Source: Mytilinidion resinicola (taxonomy: Eukaryota > Ascomycota > Dothideomycetes > Mytilinidiales > Mytilinidiaceae). From it: DNA of 64,000 nucleotides. Of this stretch, positions 11,467 to 20,890 are shown piece after piece. Location of the stretch: positions 629,956 to 693,955 of the forward strand of contig NW_022985451.1 in the NCBI RefSeq assembly GCF_010093595.1, written 5' to 3'. A model generated the notes under the pieces. It did not search any database, was not told where the DNA came from, and saw nothing but the letters and a program-made list of their open reading frames with translations. The stretch's first letter is position 1. Every line of letters begins with the position of its first letter. Made by a program: the position numbers and the translations under genes.

Positions 11467-12289
11467 CTAGGGCTTCGTTTCAGAATAAGCTTCGTGAACG
11501 TATCGTAAGAACCGATCTAATCGCAATCTTAGTATAATCGATAGCAGAGCTAAGGCATAATCATGCTTCGACGGGAATCGTGCCCCGCGGCGGCGTATGC
11601 CTCTCCTTCGAGCTTCAATAGTATCAAATACATCAAGATGGCAATCCTGCGAGTGCTTGGTAAAGTGGTTAATATTAAAGTGTATCTTTGAGCTGATGGT
11701 TCCCAAAGCCCTCTTCCAATGATCCCGGATACTGAATGGGAGAGCCGATGGGCCAATCAATAAAGCTAGCGTTAGCAGCATAATGACAAGAACTTTATGT
11801 TCTCCTATCATTCGGACGTGACCACAGCGGCATCGATTGGCGTTGACCGAGACGAAGTTGAATGATGTTTGCGCCAGAGCAGCGTTGAAATAGGTACGGG
11901 GATTGAGGGTCTTTGGTACCACAGCGATGTCCTAGAACAGGACGTTTTGAGGTCCGGATCTCTTTTGTATGTATGCTTCGGCCTCCGTAGGGTACGTCTT
12001 GATGTTAATTCCGGTCTTTCTTAGATCCCAGGAGCACCAAGATGTATCTGTACATCTCCGAAGGTATTTCCCGAAATGCACCGAAGCCGAAAGCCGTGGA
12101 ACCCAGATTCTCCTTTCGACCCTCTGGTCCTGTACTAGTCCTGAACAGGCTCCTGCTGTCACTTTGTAGAAGCTGAATTGGACATAGCGGGATTGATGAG
12201 ATGGTGGGCAGAGAAGACAGCAAGCCTAAGCTTTTCCGCGTGGTGTTGAAAACAACATGGCGGCAAGCAGAAGCGGGAAAGCGGGACAT
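11467..12289 (-). pseudogene. Possible decayed F-box-like gene
   Basis: On the minus strand one frame runs for more than 220 codons (about 12162 to 11467), interrupted only by a TAG at 11932-11934. Just upstream, another frame contains FREIPSEMYRYILVLLG, which resembles the degenerate F-box-like opening of many fungal orphan proteins. No piece has an ATG that gives a full product. The TAG could have come from CAG by a C-to-T change. I infer a remnant of an F-box-like orphan gene, but the similarity is weak and the frame may be fortuitous. Confidence 0.3.
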
Positions 12290-12683
12290 CCTGGTTCCTC
12301 AGGATCGGCCAGAAGGAGGCTAAGAAAGGCAGCCATAAGCACACCTCCAGCAGACTCGATGAATTGCTATCAATATGCATCCTCACTCCTCTCTCCACAG
12401 CTACTCTTCCTATATTTCTTCTCCTCCTTGGCCCTCCCCGTGTCGTCGCAACAATAGGCACGCGCTGTGACTCGCATCTGGCCCGCATGTGACAGCATCG
12501 TCACTCAGCTGCGACGCCCACGTCCCACAGTTCAGGCGCCCAATCCGTGGAACGAAGACCCAAACCTACCACGGGACCAGGGGACAGCAGCTTACATAGA
12601 AACACCTGTGCGCAAGTACATAGTTTGGAACTGCCACTCCGTACTTCCTCCACGATAAGTCACCCATCGCCAAAGTCCCGAAA
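12290..12683. other. Promoter region of the gene at 12684
   Basis: About 390 bp with a pyrimidine-rich stretch at about 12385-12450, typical of ascomycete 5' regions. No gene is seen. Confidence 0.4.
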
Positions 12684-13889
12684 ATGATCCAACACCTCTC
12701 ACCCCCCGCTCCACGAGACCTCCTCCCACCTCTCCTCGCCTGCTTACCGACCGCATTCGCCTCAAGCAAGCCTCCGCCAGCTCTGCTACCCCTCCTTTCA
12801 CCGATCCTGCGGCAGCGAGTACAGCTCCTTTCCTCCGAGTCCTGGCTCCCCCTCCTCTGCTGGGATGCTCACGCAGCCTCCAAGCTCCCCGGCATCGTCG
12901 AAGAAATACAACTAGAACCGCATCCAGTCTCAGGAGAAATAGAACTCAGAGACCCAGAAGCCATCCTCTACCGGCGATTAGACCCCGAAACCCTGCACGT
13001 GCGCCTCGTCCTCGACGAATTCAAGCTCCTCCCCACATACCTCTGGTGCACAGGCGACGACAAGGGCTGGCGGCTCGCCGAGCTGCGGGGCATAGAAGAC
13101 GGCGAGGACGGCGCACGATGGTTCGAGAGCATTGCAGAGGCAAACGAGGACGCCGGGCCCAGCTTCACGCGGAAAGCGCCCCAGGCCAACGGCACCACGA
13201 ACGGACACCACACCGCCTCAGCGCCCGCCCAAACCCAGGGCAATGACGCGGAAGACGACGACGACGACTACTGGGCCTCCTACGACCGCACCCCCGGCGG
13301 CGTAACACCCGCCCAAAAGCGCTCGCCAGCCCCTCCGCCAGCCAGTTCCCGCGTCCAGCTGCCGTCGCAATCGGAGCTCGCGGAGCTGGAGTACTTCGCC
13401 CGCTACGCTGCGGAAGTGCAGCCCGCGCTCGACGCGCACGATCCGGATGAAGAGGGGCTTGTGGCTGGAGAGTCGACACTGAAAGGTGGAGAGTTCTCAG
13501 GCGCAGCAAGACCACCTCCTCGCGAGCCCGAGACGGAGCCGGCAGAAACGACGAACCCGGGTCCGAGGGGCTACGATTCCTCGTTCCCACCTCCGTACAC
13601 AGCGAACGGCATTGCGCTCGAGCATGCCGAGCATGAGAACCCGTGGGATGAGGGCAGCGCGCTGAATCACCCGCGGCCGGCGTCGGCTGGGTCGTCAAGC
13701 TCTGTAGAACGGCTAGAAAGGGAGGCGGAGGCGAGTACTCAGGCGGAAATGGCGATTAAGCAGCACATCAGCACGGATATGAAGTCGCTGTTCCGGCTGG
13801 CGCGGGCCGCGGGAATTGAGCGGGAGGAGTTTGAGCGGATAATTAAGCGGGAGTTGGAGGTGCTGCCGTTGCTTGAGAGGGATGAGTAG
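12684..13889 (+). CDS. Conserved fungal protein of unknown function
   Basis: Intronless, 401 residues, start MIQHLSPPAP. The N-terminal 150 residues look folded (a Leu-rich start, then ELRDPEAILYRRLDPETLHVRLVLDEF and YLWCTGDDKGWRLAELR). A disordered middle follows with an acidic DAEDDDDDYWASYDRTPGG segment. The C-terminus is predicted helical (MAIKQHISTDMKSLFRLARAAGIEREEFERIIKREL). No catalytic motif or membrane segment is visible. The YWASYD-type acidic motif and the C-terminal helix suggest a protein-interaction role, but I do not recognise a family with known function. Third-position GC is high and the frame is unbroken, so coding is secure. Confidence 0.8.
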   Translation: MIQHLSPPAPRDLLPPLLACLPTAFASSKPPPALLPLLSPILRQRVQLLSSESWLPLLCWDAHAASKLPGIVEEIQLEPHPVSGEIELRDPEAILYRRLDPETLHVRLVLDEFKLLPTYLWCTGDDKGWRLAELRGIEDGEDGARWFESIAEANEDAGPSFTRKAPQANGTTNGHHTASAPAQTQGNDAEDDDDDYWASYDRTPGGVTPAQKRSPAPPPASSRVQLPSQSELAELEYFARYAAEVQPALDAHDPDEEGLVAGESTLKGGEFSGAARPPPREPETEPAETTNPGPRGYDSSFPPPYTANGIALEHAEHENPWDEGSALNHPRPASAGSSSSVERLEREAEASTQAEMAIKQHISTDMKSLFRLARAAGIEREEFERIIKRELEVLPLLERDE

Positions 13890-15074
13890 GAGGCGTCTAC
13901 GTCAGCCGGAGATTGGAAATGTAGGAAAGGCTGCTGAGTCGAAAGGGAAGGTAGGCATTCTGGGCGTTTTTCAAGGAACCACGGTTTGGGCATTGTATGG
14001 CGCTTGGCCTGATCATGTAGCGTTTGTGGATATGAGCACCACATTATGCCTAGTATGTTTATCGAATACGAAATCCACTTGAACCTAAAGAAGCCTTTCT
14101 TCTACTTGTGATGAGGGATACCCCTGAAGTCACTTTTGCATACTACTAACACCATACTTCCAAATAAGTCGGATAGTCAAAAGACACCTAGCAGTGTCAA
14201 CTAGCAATGTTAGCTAGGCGCTTCACATGAGCCGACGTCACTTCACGAGCAGAGGCATGACGACGTAGTACTCGTAGTAGTATACATAGACCCTAATAAT
14301 TGATAGGGGGATCTTAAAAAACGCCGCTACCCAGCTTTCGCCGAGGGATCTGCAAGCACACTGCTTCGCCTGAACGAAGAGCAATAGTTGTCATACATGG
14401 CTGGGGAAAGGGCAAGATGGTATTGCATGTAAGAGCGAAAAGCGTACAGCCATAGCGGTATACTATATGGGGTTAGGGAGTGCTATGGAGAAGAGCTTAA
14501 AGTAATAGGAGTGAGCGCTCCAGAGGAGGTAGCAAGCTTTTGTACTTTGTGTTTCGAACCAGCCAAGATCTGTAGTCGCTGACTGGAGTAAGTTGAAGGC
14601 GGCATCGGGGTATAGCTGGCTGTCCTGAGCAATGTACGTATTCGGCTATATGACTGAGTTTAGGGAGCTGTTTGGCTGGTGATGCGACTAGTGAAGGGGA
14701 AGAGTGGAGTTGGTGACAGCTAACTCGATGGAGAGTCGAGGGGTATGGAGAATAGGGAGACTAACGGGACTAATGGGAGTAGAAGAAGAGAAAGCGGATT
14801 AACCAGTTGCATTGCTTATTACATCTAGGTAGAGAACCACCGGAAGTTATAAGACTTGGATAAGAGGATGTCTAATCCTTCAGGTGATTAACTCGAAAAG
14901 GAACGGTCATGTAAATGTCCCAACATACGCTTTTATTGACAAGAACGCTTTTCGTCAGAAGTAGCAAAACAACTACTAGATCTAACCAAATAGGTCTTCT
15001 CGACGAAACCGCTCCGGTCACAAAGCCCCCAATATCCTCTTAAACGGTTCAATGCACCAGCAAATACTACCCAT
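13890..15074. other. Intergenic, 1.2 kb, low complexity of genes
   Basis: Lies between the 3' ends of two convergent genes, 12684-13889 (plus) and SPC2 (minus). No credible open frame is present from 14100 to 14930. The sequence is irregular and moderately AT-rich and may be old repeat-derived DNA, but I see no repeat boundary. Confidence 0.45.
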
Positions 15075-15897
15075 CTATCCCTTCCTCTTCCTTCCGCTTC
15101 CCCCCGCCTTCGACTTGACCCCCGTAGCCCCCGCAACTCCCGCTATCCTCAGCATCTCCTCCACACTCACGCCTCCAGTCTCCTCTGCCGCGCTTCCCCT
15201 CCCAATCTCCTCAACAATGTTTTGCGGGTCTGCGGCGCCAATGGACGGCACATTGGAAGCGAGCCACTGCTGGAACGGCTTGGCGACGAAGTAGCCGTCT
15301 GACGTGAACCAGCGGGAGAAGGAGGCGGAGACGTCACGGGTATCCGTTTTGCCGGAGGTGTCTGTGAAGGTGACGGAAAGGTAGTAGGTTGGGTCGTACT
15401 TTTTGGAAGTGGAGAGGATGCGGACCTGTGCCTATCAATTCGGTTCTTTTGGTGGTATTGTTTGGAAATTGCCTCTTGGGGTAGATGTATAGGAGTGGTA
15501 TAAGAGGAATAGTTATGCTCACATTCCCTGTCGTATTATTCCCCTCAAAGATACACCCTTTCTCCACCATCCACACCCAATACGAGAACACCGCATTCAG
15601 CGCAAAGTACGCTGCCACTGCGGGCCCGGCGTACGGTTTCGAAGCTTGCGGGCCATGCTTCCAGTCGAAGTAGAAAAGGCCGCCGGCGAGGATGACGGCG
15701 GAGTAGCCGAGGGCGAGGCGCACATCTATTAGCCTGTGGGATCGTTGGAATTTTATGGAGGTGAGGTAGTTTGAGAGAGCATCATCGGTGGTGTTCTTCA
15801 GATCTGGGAGTGGGTTAGCTTGGAGGGGTGGTCGGGGGGTTTTGGGAATTCGCGGACCCGCTAAGGAGTGGACTGCGATCTTGGTTGTGGCTGACAT
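15075..15897 (-). CDS. SPC2: Signal peptidase complex subunit 2
   Basis: 243 residues from two exons: 15897-15523 and 15431-15075, intron GTGAGC...GATAG. Spc2 is the non-catalytic ER membrane subunit of the signal peptidase complex, linking it to the Sec61 translocon. The product shows the family pattern: a cytosolic start (MSATTKIAVHSLAGPRIPKT), then two transmembrane segments (LALGYSAVILAGGLFYFDW, and VAAYFALNAVFSYWVWMVE), then the conserved cytosolic part (STSKKYDPTYYLSVTF, FSRWFTSDGYFVAKPFQQWL) and a basic end. The length fits fungal Spc2. The ATG at 15897 is chosen because it opens the hydrophilic N-terminus; the frame extends upstream without need. It is divergent from EMC3 with 269 bp between starts. 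Confidence 0.9.
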
Positions 15898-16166
15898 TGC
15901 AGGCAGAAGTCCCCGGGGGTTATCAGTGGACTTGTTGAAGCTTGATTGCTGCTGTGCGGAGGAGCTCAGAGCTTCGTCGATGTGGTGTTGTTGGAGCTTG
16001 TGGTGAAAGGTGGTCTCAAATAAACGCAAGTCGCTTGATCCCTGTCATGCATCTCGCTGATGGAAAGAGGGTCCGCTCAACCCAACCTCTGCACATCATC
16101 ACCTTCGAGCTGCCTTTCGCGTTGACATTGGAGTGAGGCAAGCGGCATCGCTTCTACATTTCCAAC
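15898..16166. promoter_or_regulatory. Bidirectional promoter of SPC2 and EMC3
   Basis: Only 269 bp separate the divergent start codons of two ER membrane protein genes, so the two promoters must overlap. I cannot point to a specific factor site with confidence. Confidence 0.6.
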
Positions 16167-17244
16167 ATGGGACAACCGGTGGTGCAGACGATCCATAGGG
16201 ATCCCGCACTCTTGTGAGTAGATGTCGGAATGCGGCATTGGATGGGATTTCGCTGATCGACCTCATAGTTATTGGATACTGCTGCCCATCACGGTGGTTA
16301 TGGTGCGCTCGTCGCAATAGTGTTTAGACGCGTATACTAATTCGCTAAAGGTCTTGACTGGTCTCCTCCGCCACTACTTCATGACTCTCCTCCAAACTGC
16401 GCCGAAGAAGCAAACCCTCCCACAAATCCGCCAGCAACGCTCCCTCGTTCGCGGCATCAATCTCCGCACAAACGCCAATGTGCTCTCGCCATCGTCCTTC
16501 CAGGCTCGAAAGGCCTACATGGTGTCGGCATATCAAGAGGGGAAATTCCTAGCGGACCCGGACTCGAGGGGCAAACCTAGACCGAACCCCATGTCGGACC
16601 CAGCCATGATGGAGGGCATGATGGGCATGATGAAGGGCAACATGGCCATGATGGTGCCGCAGACGTTGATTATGGGGTGGATCAACGCGTTCTTTTCGGG
16701 ATTCGTCATAAGTACGTACCCTCTGTGTTCTTTCTTTCGTCCTTGCGAGCTAGCCATTGCAGGTGCAAGCAAGAGATGGCTGGTTGAGTGGCATGATTTC
16801 TTCGTGAGGGCGTGCTAACATTGGGGCCCAATAGTGAAGCTGCCGTTCCCGTTGACGCCACAGTTCAAATCGATGCTGCAATCCGGCGTTGGAACGCGTG
16901 ATCTGGACGTGCGGTGGGTGTCCAGCTTGTCTTGGTATTTCTTGACTCTGTTCGGGCTGCAGCCCGTCTACAACTTCATCCTCGGGAGCAATAACGGTAA
17001 GTCAGCCCGGCCGCAGCGGCAGCCACCGATCCGCCTAGTGAGGCAGCGCTGACGATCTGCCGATGTAGCTGCAAGCCAAGTCACGCAACAGATGGGTCAG
17101 GTCAATCCGGGCGCGGGGATGATGGGCCCAGAGCAGGACCCAGACAAGCTCTTTCTGAGCGAAGCCGAAAATCTGGAAGTGATTGAGCACCAGTGGATTC
17201 TAGAGGGGGTCGAGGACCGACTCCTTGCGAAAATGGCCGTCTAG
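16167..17244 (+). CDS. EMC3: ER membrane protein complex subunit 3
   Basis: 259 residues from five exons: 16167-16213, 16269-16302, 16351-16711, 16835-16996, 17069-17244; all phases agree. EMC3 is the Oxa1/YidC-superfamily insertase subunit of the ER membrane complex, which inserts tail-anchored and multipass proteins. Visible family features are the first membrane segment (ALFYWILLPITVVMVLTGLLRHYF), the basic stretch after it, the Met-rich cytosolic loop (MMEGMMGMMKGNMAMMVPQ), and the second and third segments ([57 protein letters not shown]). The C-terminal tail is LSEAENLEVIEHQWILEG. Length matches the family. The first two exons are tiny and would be missed by open-frame scans. Neighbour SPC2 shares its promoter region. 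Confidence 0.93.
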
Positions 17245-19261
17245 GGAGCAAGGGAAGCGAGGTCTCGAAGGGGGTGCAGCACCACGTCTTCAGGAATGAA
17301 TCGGGGACATGGAACGCCCAGAACGGAACGCAAGCGACGTGCCACAGAGGAGGCCGTGCAAGCCGTGGTCAAGCGTTCATCCCACGTCGATGGAGAGAGC
17401 ATGTCAGGGAGTCAGAAAGTGCAGCCACAGAGGTGCCTGGAGGAGGCGTCGGCCGCGATAGCCAAATACTATGACAGCTCTTTGACAGGCCGAGTGCAAT
17501 CCAGGGCGCTGGCTCGCTCAGATGGCGAGCATGGCTGGGTTCCGTGATCAAGGATGCGGGTGGGCGTGTGGCTGCCATCTCGGGGCGAGTATCAGCACTC
17601 GCCGGAGAGCCGCACGCAACAGAAGCGGTGGTTTCTGGCCACGCGCTGTCTCTAGACGCCCGCGTGCATTCTCCACGCCCGCCGCTTCGGCTGCAGGGGC
17701 CGCAGTGCCCCGTGGATGCAGGCCGGGTGGGTTTTGCGCCATCAATACGTGCGGCACAGCACCCAAGCACCGCCCCCAACTCCCCGTCCAGCAGCATCGC
17801 GAGGAGTGGCACTGGGCGCCCGCGATGGCCTTACGAGGCGTGGACGAGCGCGACAGCACGCGCCGGGCGTCTTCCAAGGCGTGTTCTGGCGCTCTCCGCC
17901 ATGTCTCGCGTCGTCTGCGACGGCCCATCGACGTGCCGATTCAACCTTCCGCGCTCCCGATGCTTCCCTCTGGCTTGCGTCCAGGCCGCCGTGCAGAAGC
18001 GGACGCCCTCTTGGTGTTGTCGGGCCAGCTTCACCACGGATCATCGAGCCAACAGGGAGCGGCTGTCCCAGGCCTGGTCGAGTCGGCGCCTGAATCGGGC
18101 GGTTGGATGCCTTCCTTGCCAACTCTCCCCCTCCTCCAATGAAGCACGTCCTCACCCCTCCTTCGTCTCCTTCAGCTCCTAATCCTGCGGCTTCGTCGTC
18201 GCAGTCGTTCAAATCGGGTACCCATGGTGGCGCGTTTCCGGACAGCCATCCGCTCTGCATCGCGGCTTCGGGACCGTCTCCTTCAGCCCGCTCCCACCAC
18301 CGAGCAAATATAGATGCCCTTACGCGCGGAGATTGATGGGTCCATCTGTGTCAACTGTGAGTCCCGCCTCTGCTTCACGTATCACGAGCGCCTCCTCACG
18401 CCTTCCACCCCCCAAAGGCCCAGATATGTCAGTGGCGGCGGGGGAGAGGGACCACCAGCATCCAGCCCGCGCATCCAGCAGTCAACGTCCACGATGCGAA
18501 CCGCAGAACGGCCCTGACCCCAGAGTCTCACGGCTCGCAGCTCTGGACCCATGCGCTTCATGGTAATGATCTGCCCGACCTGGCGTTTTTCCTTTTTTTT
18601 TGCCGACCCACGCAGGCACTGGCAGGTACCTCCCCATGACCATGCAGGCCCCTCCACGGCCAGTGGCTTGCCAGCGGCGCAGACCCTAGTCACTGGAGGT
18701 CGGTCGAGCTTCACCGGTTTGATGCAGGGGCCGGGTCGTTGCTCGGGTTGAGTAGCGCGGCGTTTGTGGGTTAGTGCGGCTCTGCGCTCAGTGAATAGTT
18801 AGAGCAGCATAAATGCTACTAACTAACGCGAGCTCTCTGCGATGCACACTACCGGCAAGCTCGAAGGCGGTGCAGTTCGCCATAGACTTTCAGCGGGTTC
18901 GCCCAACAAGCAGCCTTCGCGTCACTGCTTCGCCCCCTACCCGTTTCAATCACCGCTATCAATCTTATTGTACTCTTTGGCGTCCCTATTTACACCTTCC
19001 TCGTAATTCCTTAAATCGTGGCTGCTTCCGCACTCTCTCGCCCCGCAGCTGTTGTACGTTATTACAAGTAATCTACATGATTATCCTTTACTCATGCCAA
19101 GCAAAGACCTCCACTACTAGCCTACTCCACCGTCTACTCTTGCTCCTAGGACCTGCCTGGTTGGTCTTACTCTCTAAAACCACCTTAGGTTGAGATCCAT
19201 CATCAGCACTACGTCGTCCTTGCTCTGTTAGCAGCGTGCAATCTCAGTGCCAGAACATAAA
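17245..19261. other. Intergenic, 2.0 kb, GC-rich
   Basis: From 17250 to 18600 the DNA is GC-rich and open on both strands without domains, so I do not call a gene. The part from 18800 to 19260 is pyrimidine-rich and likely the promoter and leader of the finger gene at 19262. A run of T occurs near 18592-18601. Confidence 0.45.
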
Positions 19262-20890
19262 ATGGAGGCACACTACCTTTTCAACGACCTCCCACAAATC
19301 CAAGTCGCGGAAGATGGTCCTTTGAATTCAAGCTGCTCGTGGCCATCTTACTCGAACGAGTACAACCATATGGATTACTCTCGCCAATATGGGACCAAGG
19401 TGGTCAATGTCTTCGGAACAGAACTTCCTCTTGAAGAACAGAACACCCAGGACATGTCGAACATGCAACGGTATTTCCATGGTACGCTGCCTTTTGCTCC
19501 CGAATACCTCCACAGTGACCTCAGCAAGCATTGTGGAGGCTCGATGCAGAACCAATACCTCGAGCACAACGGACCCTTGGAGCCACAGTCGCCGTGGCCT
19601 ACCCCGGAGGAACACCGTCGACAATGCTCTCCAGATGACACCATCTGGTCCGCTTCAAGCGGCAGTTGGAGTGCTAGTCCTCGAGACGAATTGCAACCAT
19701 CGAACATGTTCGCTCGGTACTCTATGACGAGCCAGGTGGGCTACCCAGCCCACGGTATGTCCTACCCAGAGCAGCAGAACGCCAATGCATCCTTTGCAGA
19801 CCAGCCTATGGGAGGCGGTTCAGGTATTGCCCTTCGAGAGATCCAGTACGCCCCCGACGAAGAACCGGAGCAGTCTGTCGAAGAATCAGACCTGAAGATC
19901 GAGTTCGCATACGAGCAGGAGACAATGGGCCACAAGATGGAAGACTGCGATGACTCTGGGCTTGGAGAGTCTATGAGAGATGCCGAATCGGTTCAACCGG
20001 TCTCTCGTGACGAGGATGGGTCCGACTCCGAATACAAGCCCGCCGTGTCGTCACCGACCTCAAAGAGACGCAGGCGTCGCACGTCGCAGTCAAGCAGCTG
20101 CTCGAGCACAAAGCACACTCACAAACGCAGCATTGGCACACGAGTAGCTTCCACTGCACCCGGCATCTCCAACGCACGGGTCGTCAAGAAGGGTCGTTCA
20201 TCCATGTCTTCGCCAGCGAGCGCCAGTGTGAACGCGTCAAGCAACGGCGGAAACAACAACGCTGTTCGACCTTTCCCCTGCCCACTGGCACCATACTCCT
20301 GTTCCTCCACATTCGCATCCAAGAACGAGTGGAAGCGACACGTCAGCACGCAGCACATTCGCCTCGGATTTTGGCGTTGCGACCTCTGCCCTACTAATGT
20401 GGACAGCGCCAACAGCTCCATTGTCTACTACAACGACTTCAATCGCAAAGACCTCTTTACCCAGCATCTGCGAAGGATGCACGCTGCGCCTGTTCATGCT
20501 GTCCCCCGTAACAACCAGCGCGAGTACCCTGTCACCGAAGACAACCTCCCTGAACATCAGAAACGGTGCTACACGCATCTGCGATCTCCACCTCCACGGT
20601 CATCATGCTTGTTCTGTGATCGGCAGTTCCTCGAATCTGGCGGATGGGAGGAGCGCATGGAACATGTCGGCCGCCACCTAGAAAAGGATCGCAAGGCGGG
20701 CGGAGCCCCGACTGACATCAAAGATTGGCAGCATGACAAAGAACTCGAGCAGTGGCTCGTTGCCGAGGGCCTCATTGAGGTTGACCGGAGCGGAGGATGG
20801 AAGTTGGGCGATGGGAAGCCCAAGCGCGGCGCGGAAGAAGATGACGATGAAGACGAAGACGCTCAGCACGATGACGAAGATGAGGCATGA
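19262..20890 (+). CDS. C2H2 zinc-finger protein, intronless
   Basis: 542 residues from ATG 19262 (MEAHYLFNDL); the frame opens earlier with GTG only. The N-terminal 270 residues are disordered and Ser/Gln/Tyr-rich, followed by a basic nuclear-localisation-like block (SKRRRRRTS). Fingers occupy about residues 340-485: CPLAPYSCSSTFASKNEWKRHVSTQH, then WRCDLC...FNRKDLFTQHLRRMH, then CLFCDRQF...WEERMEHVGRHLE. The C-terminus is strongly acidic (EEDDDEDEDAQHDDEDEA). Finger order and the W-R/K-C, NRKDLF and final degenerate finger match the genes at 95-1097, 1428-4481 and 5816-9841. A nuclear regulator is inferred; no target is known. Confidence 0.88.
   Translation: MEAHYLFNDLPQIQVAEDGPLNSSCSWPSYSNEYNHMDYSRQYGTKVVNVFGTELPLEEQNTQDMSNMQRYFHGTLPFAPEYLHSDLSKHCGGSMQNQYLEHNGPLEPQSPWPTPEEHRRQCSPDDTIWSASSGSWSASPRDELQPSNMFARYSMTSQVGYPAHGMSYPEQQNANASFADQPMGGGSGIALREIQYAPDEEPEQSVEESDLKIEFAYEQETMGHKMEDCDDSGLGESMRDAESVQPVSRDEDGSDSEYKPAVSSPTSKRRRRRTSQSSSCSSTKHTHKRSIGTRVASTAPGISNARVVKKGRSSMSSPASASVNASSNGGNNNAVRPFPCPLAPYSCSSTFASKNEWKRHVSTQHIRLGFWRCDLCPTNVDSANSSIVYYNDFNRKDLFTQHLRRMHAAPVHAVPRNNQREYPVTEDNLPEHQKRCYTHLRSPPPRSSCLFCDRQFLESGGWEERMEHVGRHLEKDRKAGGAPTDIKDWQHDKELEQWLVAEGLIEVDRSGGWKLGDGKPKRGAEEDDDEDEDAQHDDEDEA

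Noticed and set aside
17522..18182. 200-codon open frames on plus and minus
   Set aside because: All frames are open because the DNA is GC-rich; the products are Arg/Pro/Ser-rich without domains, and both strands score alike.
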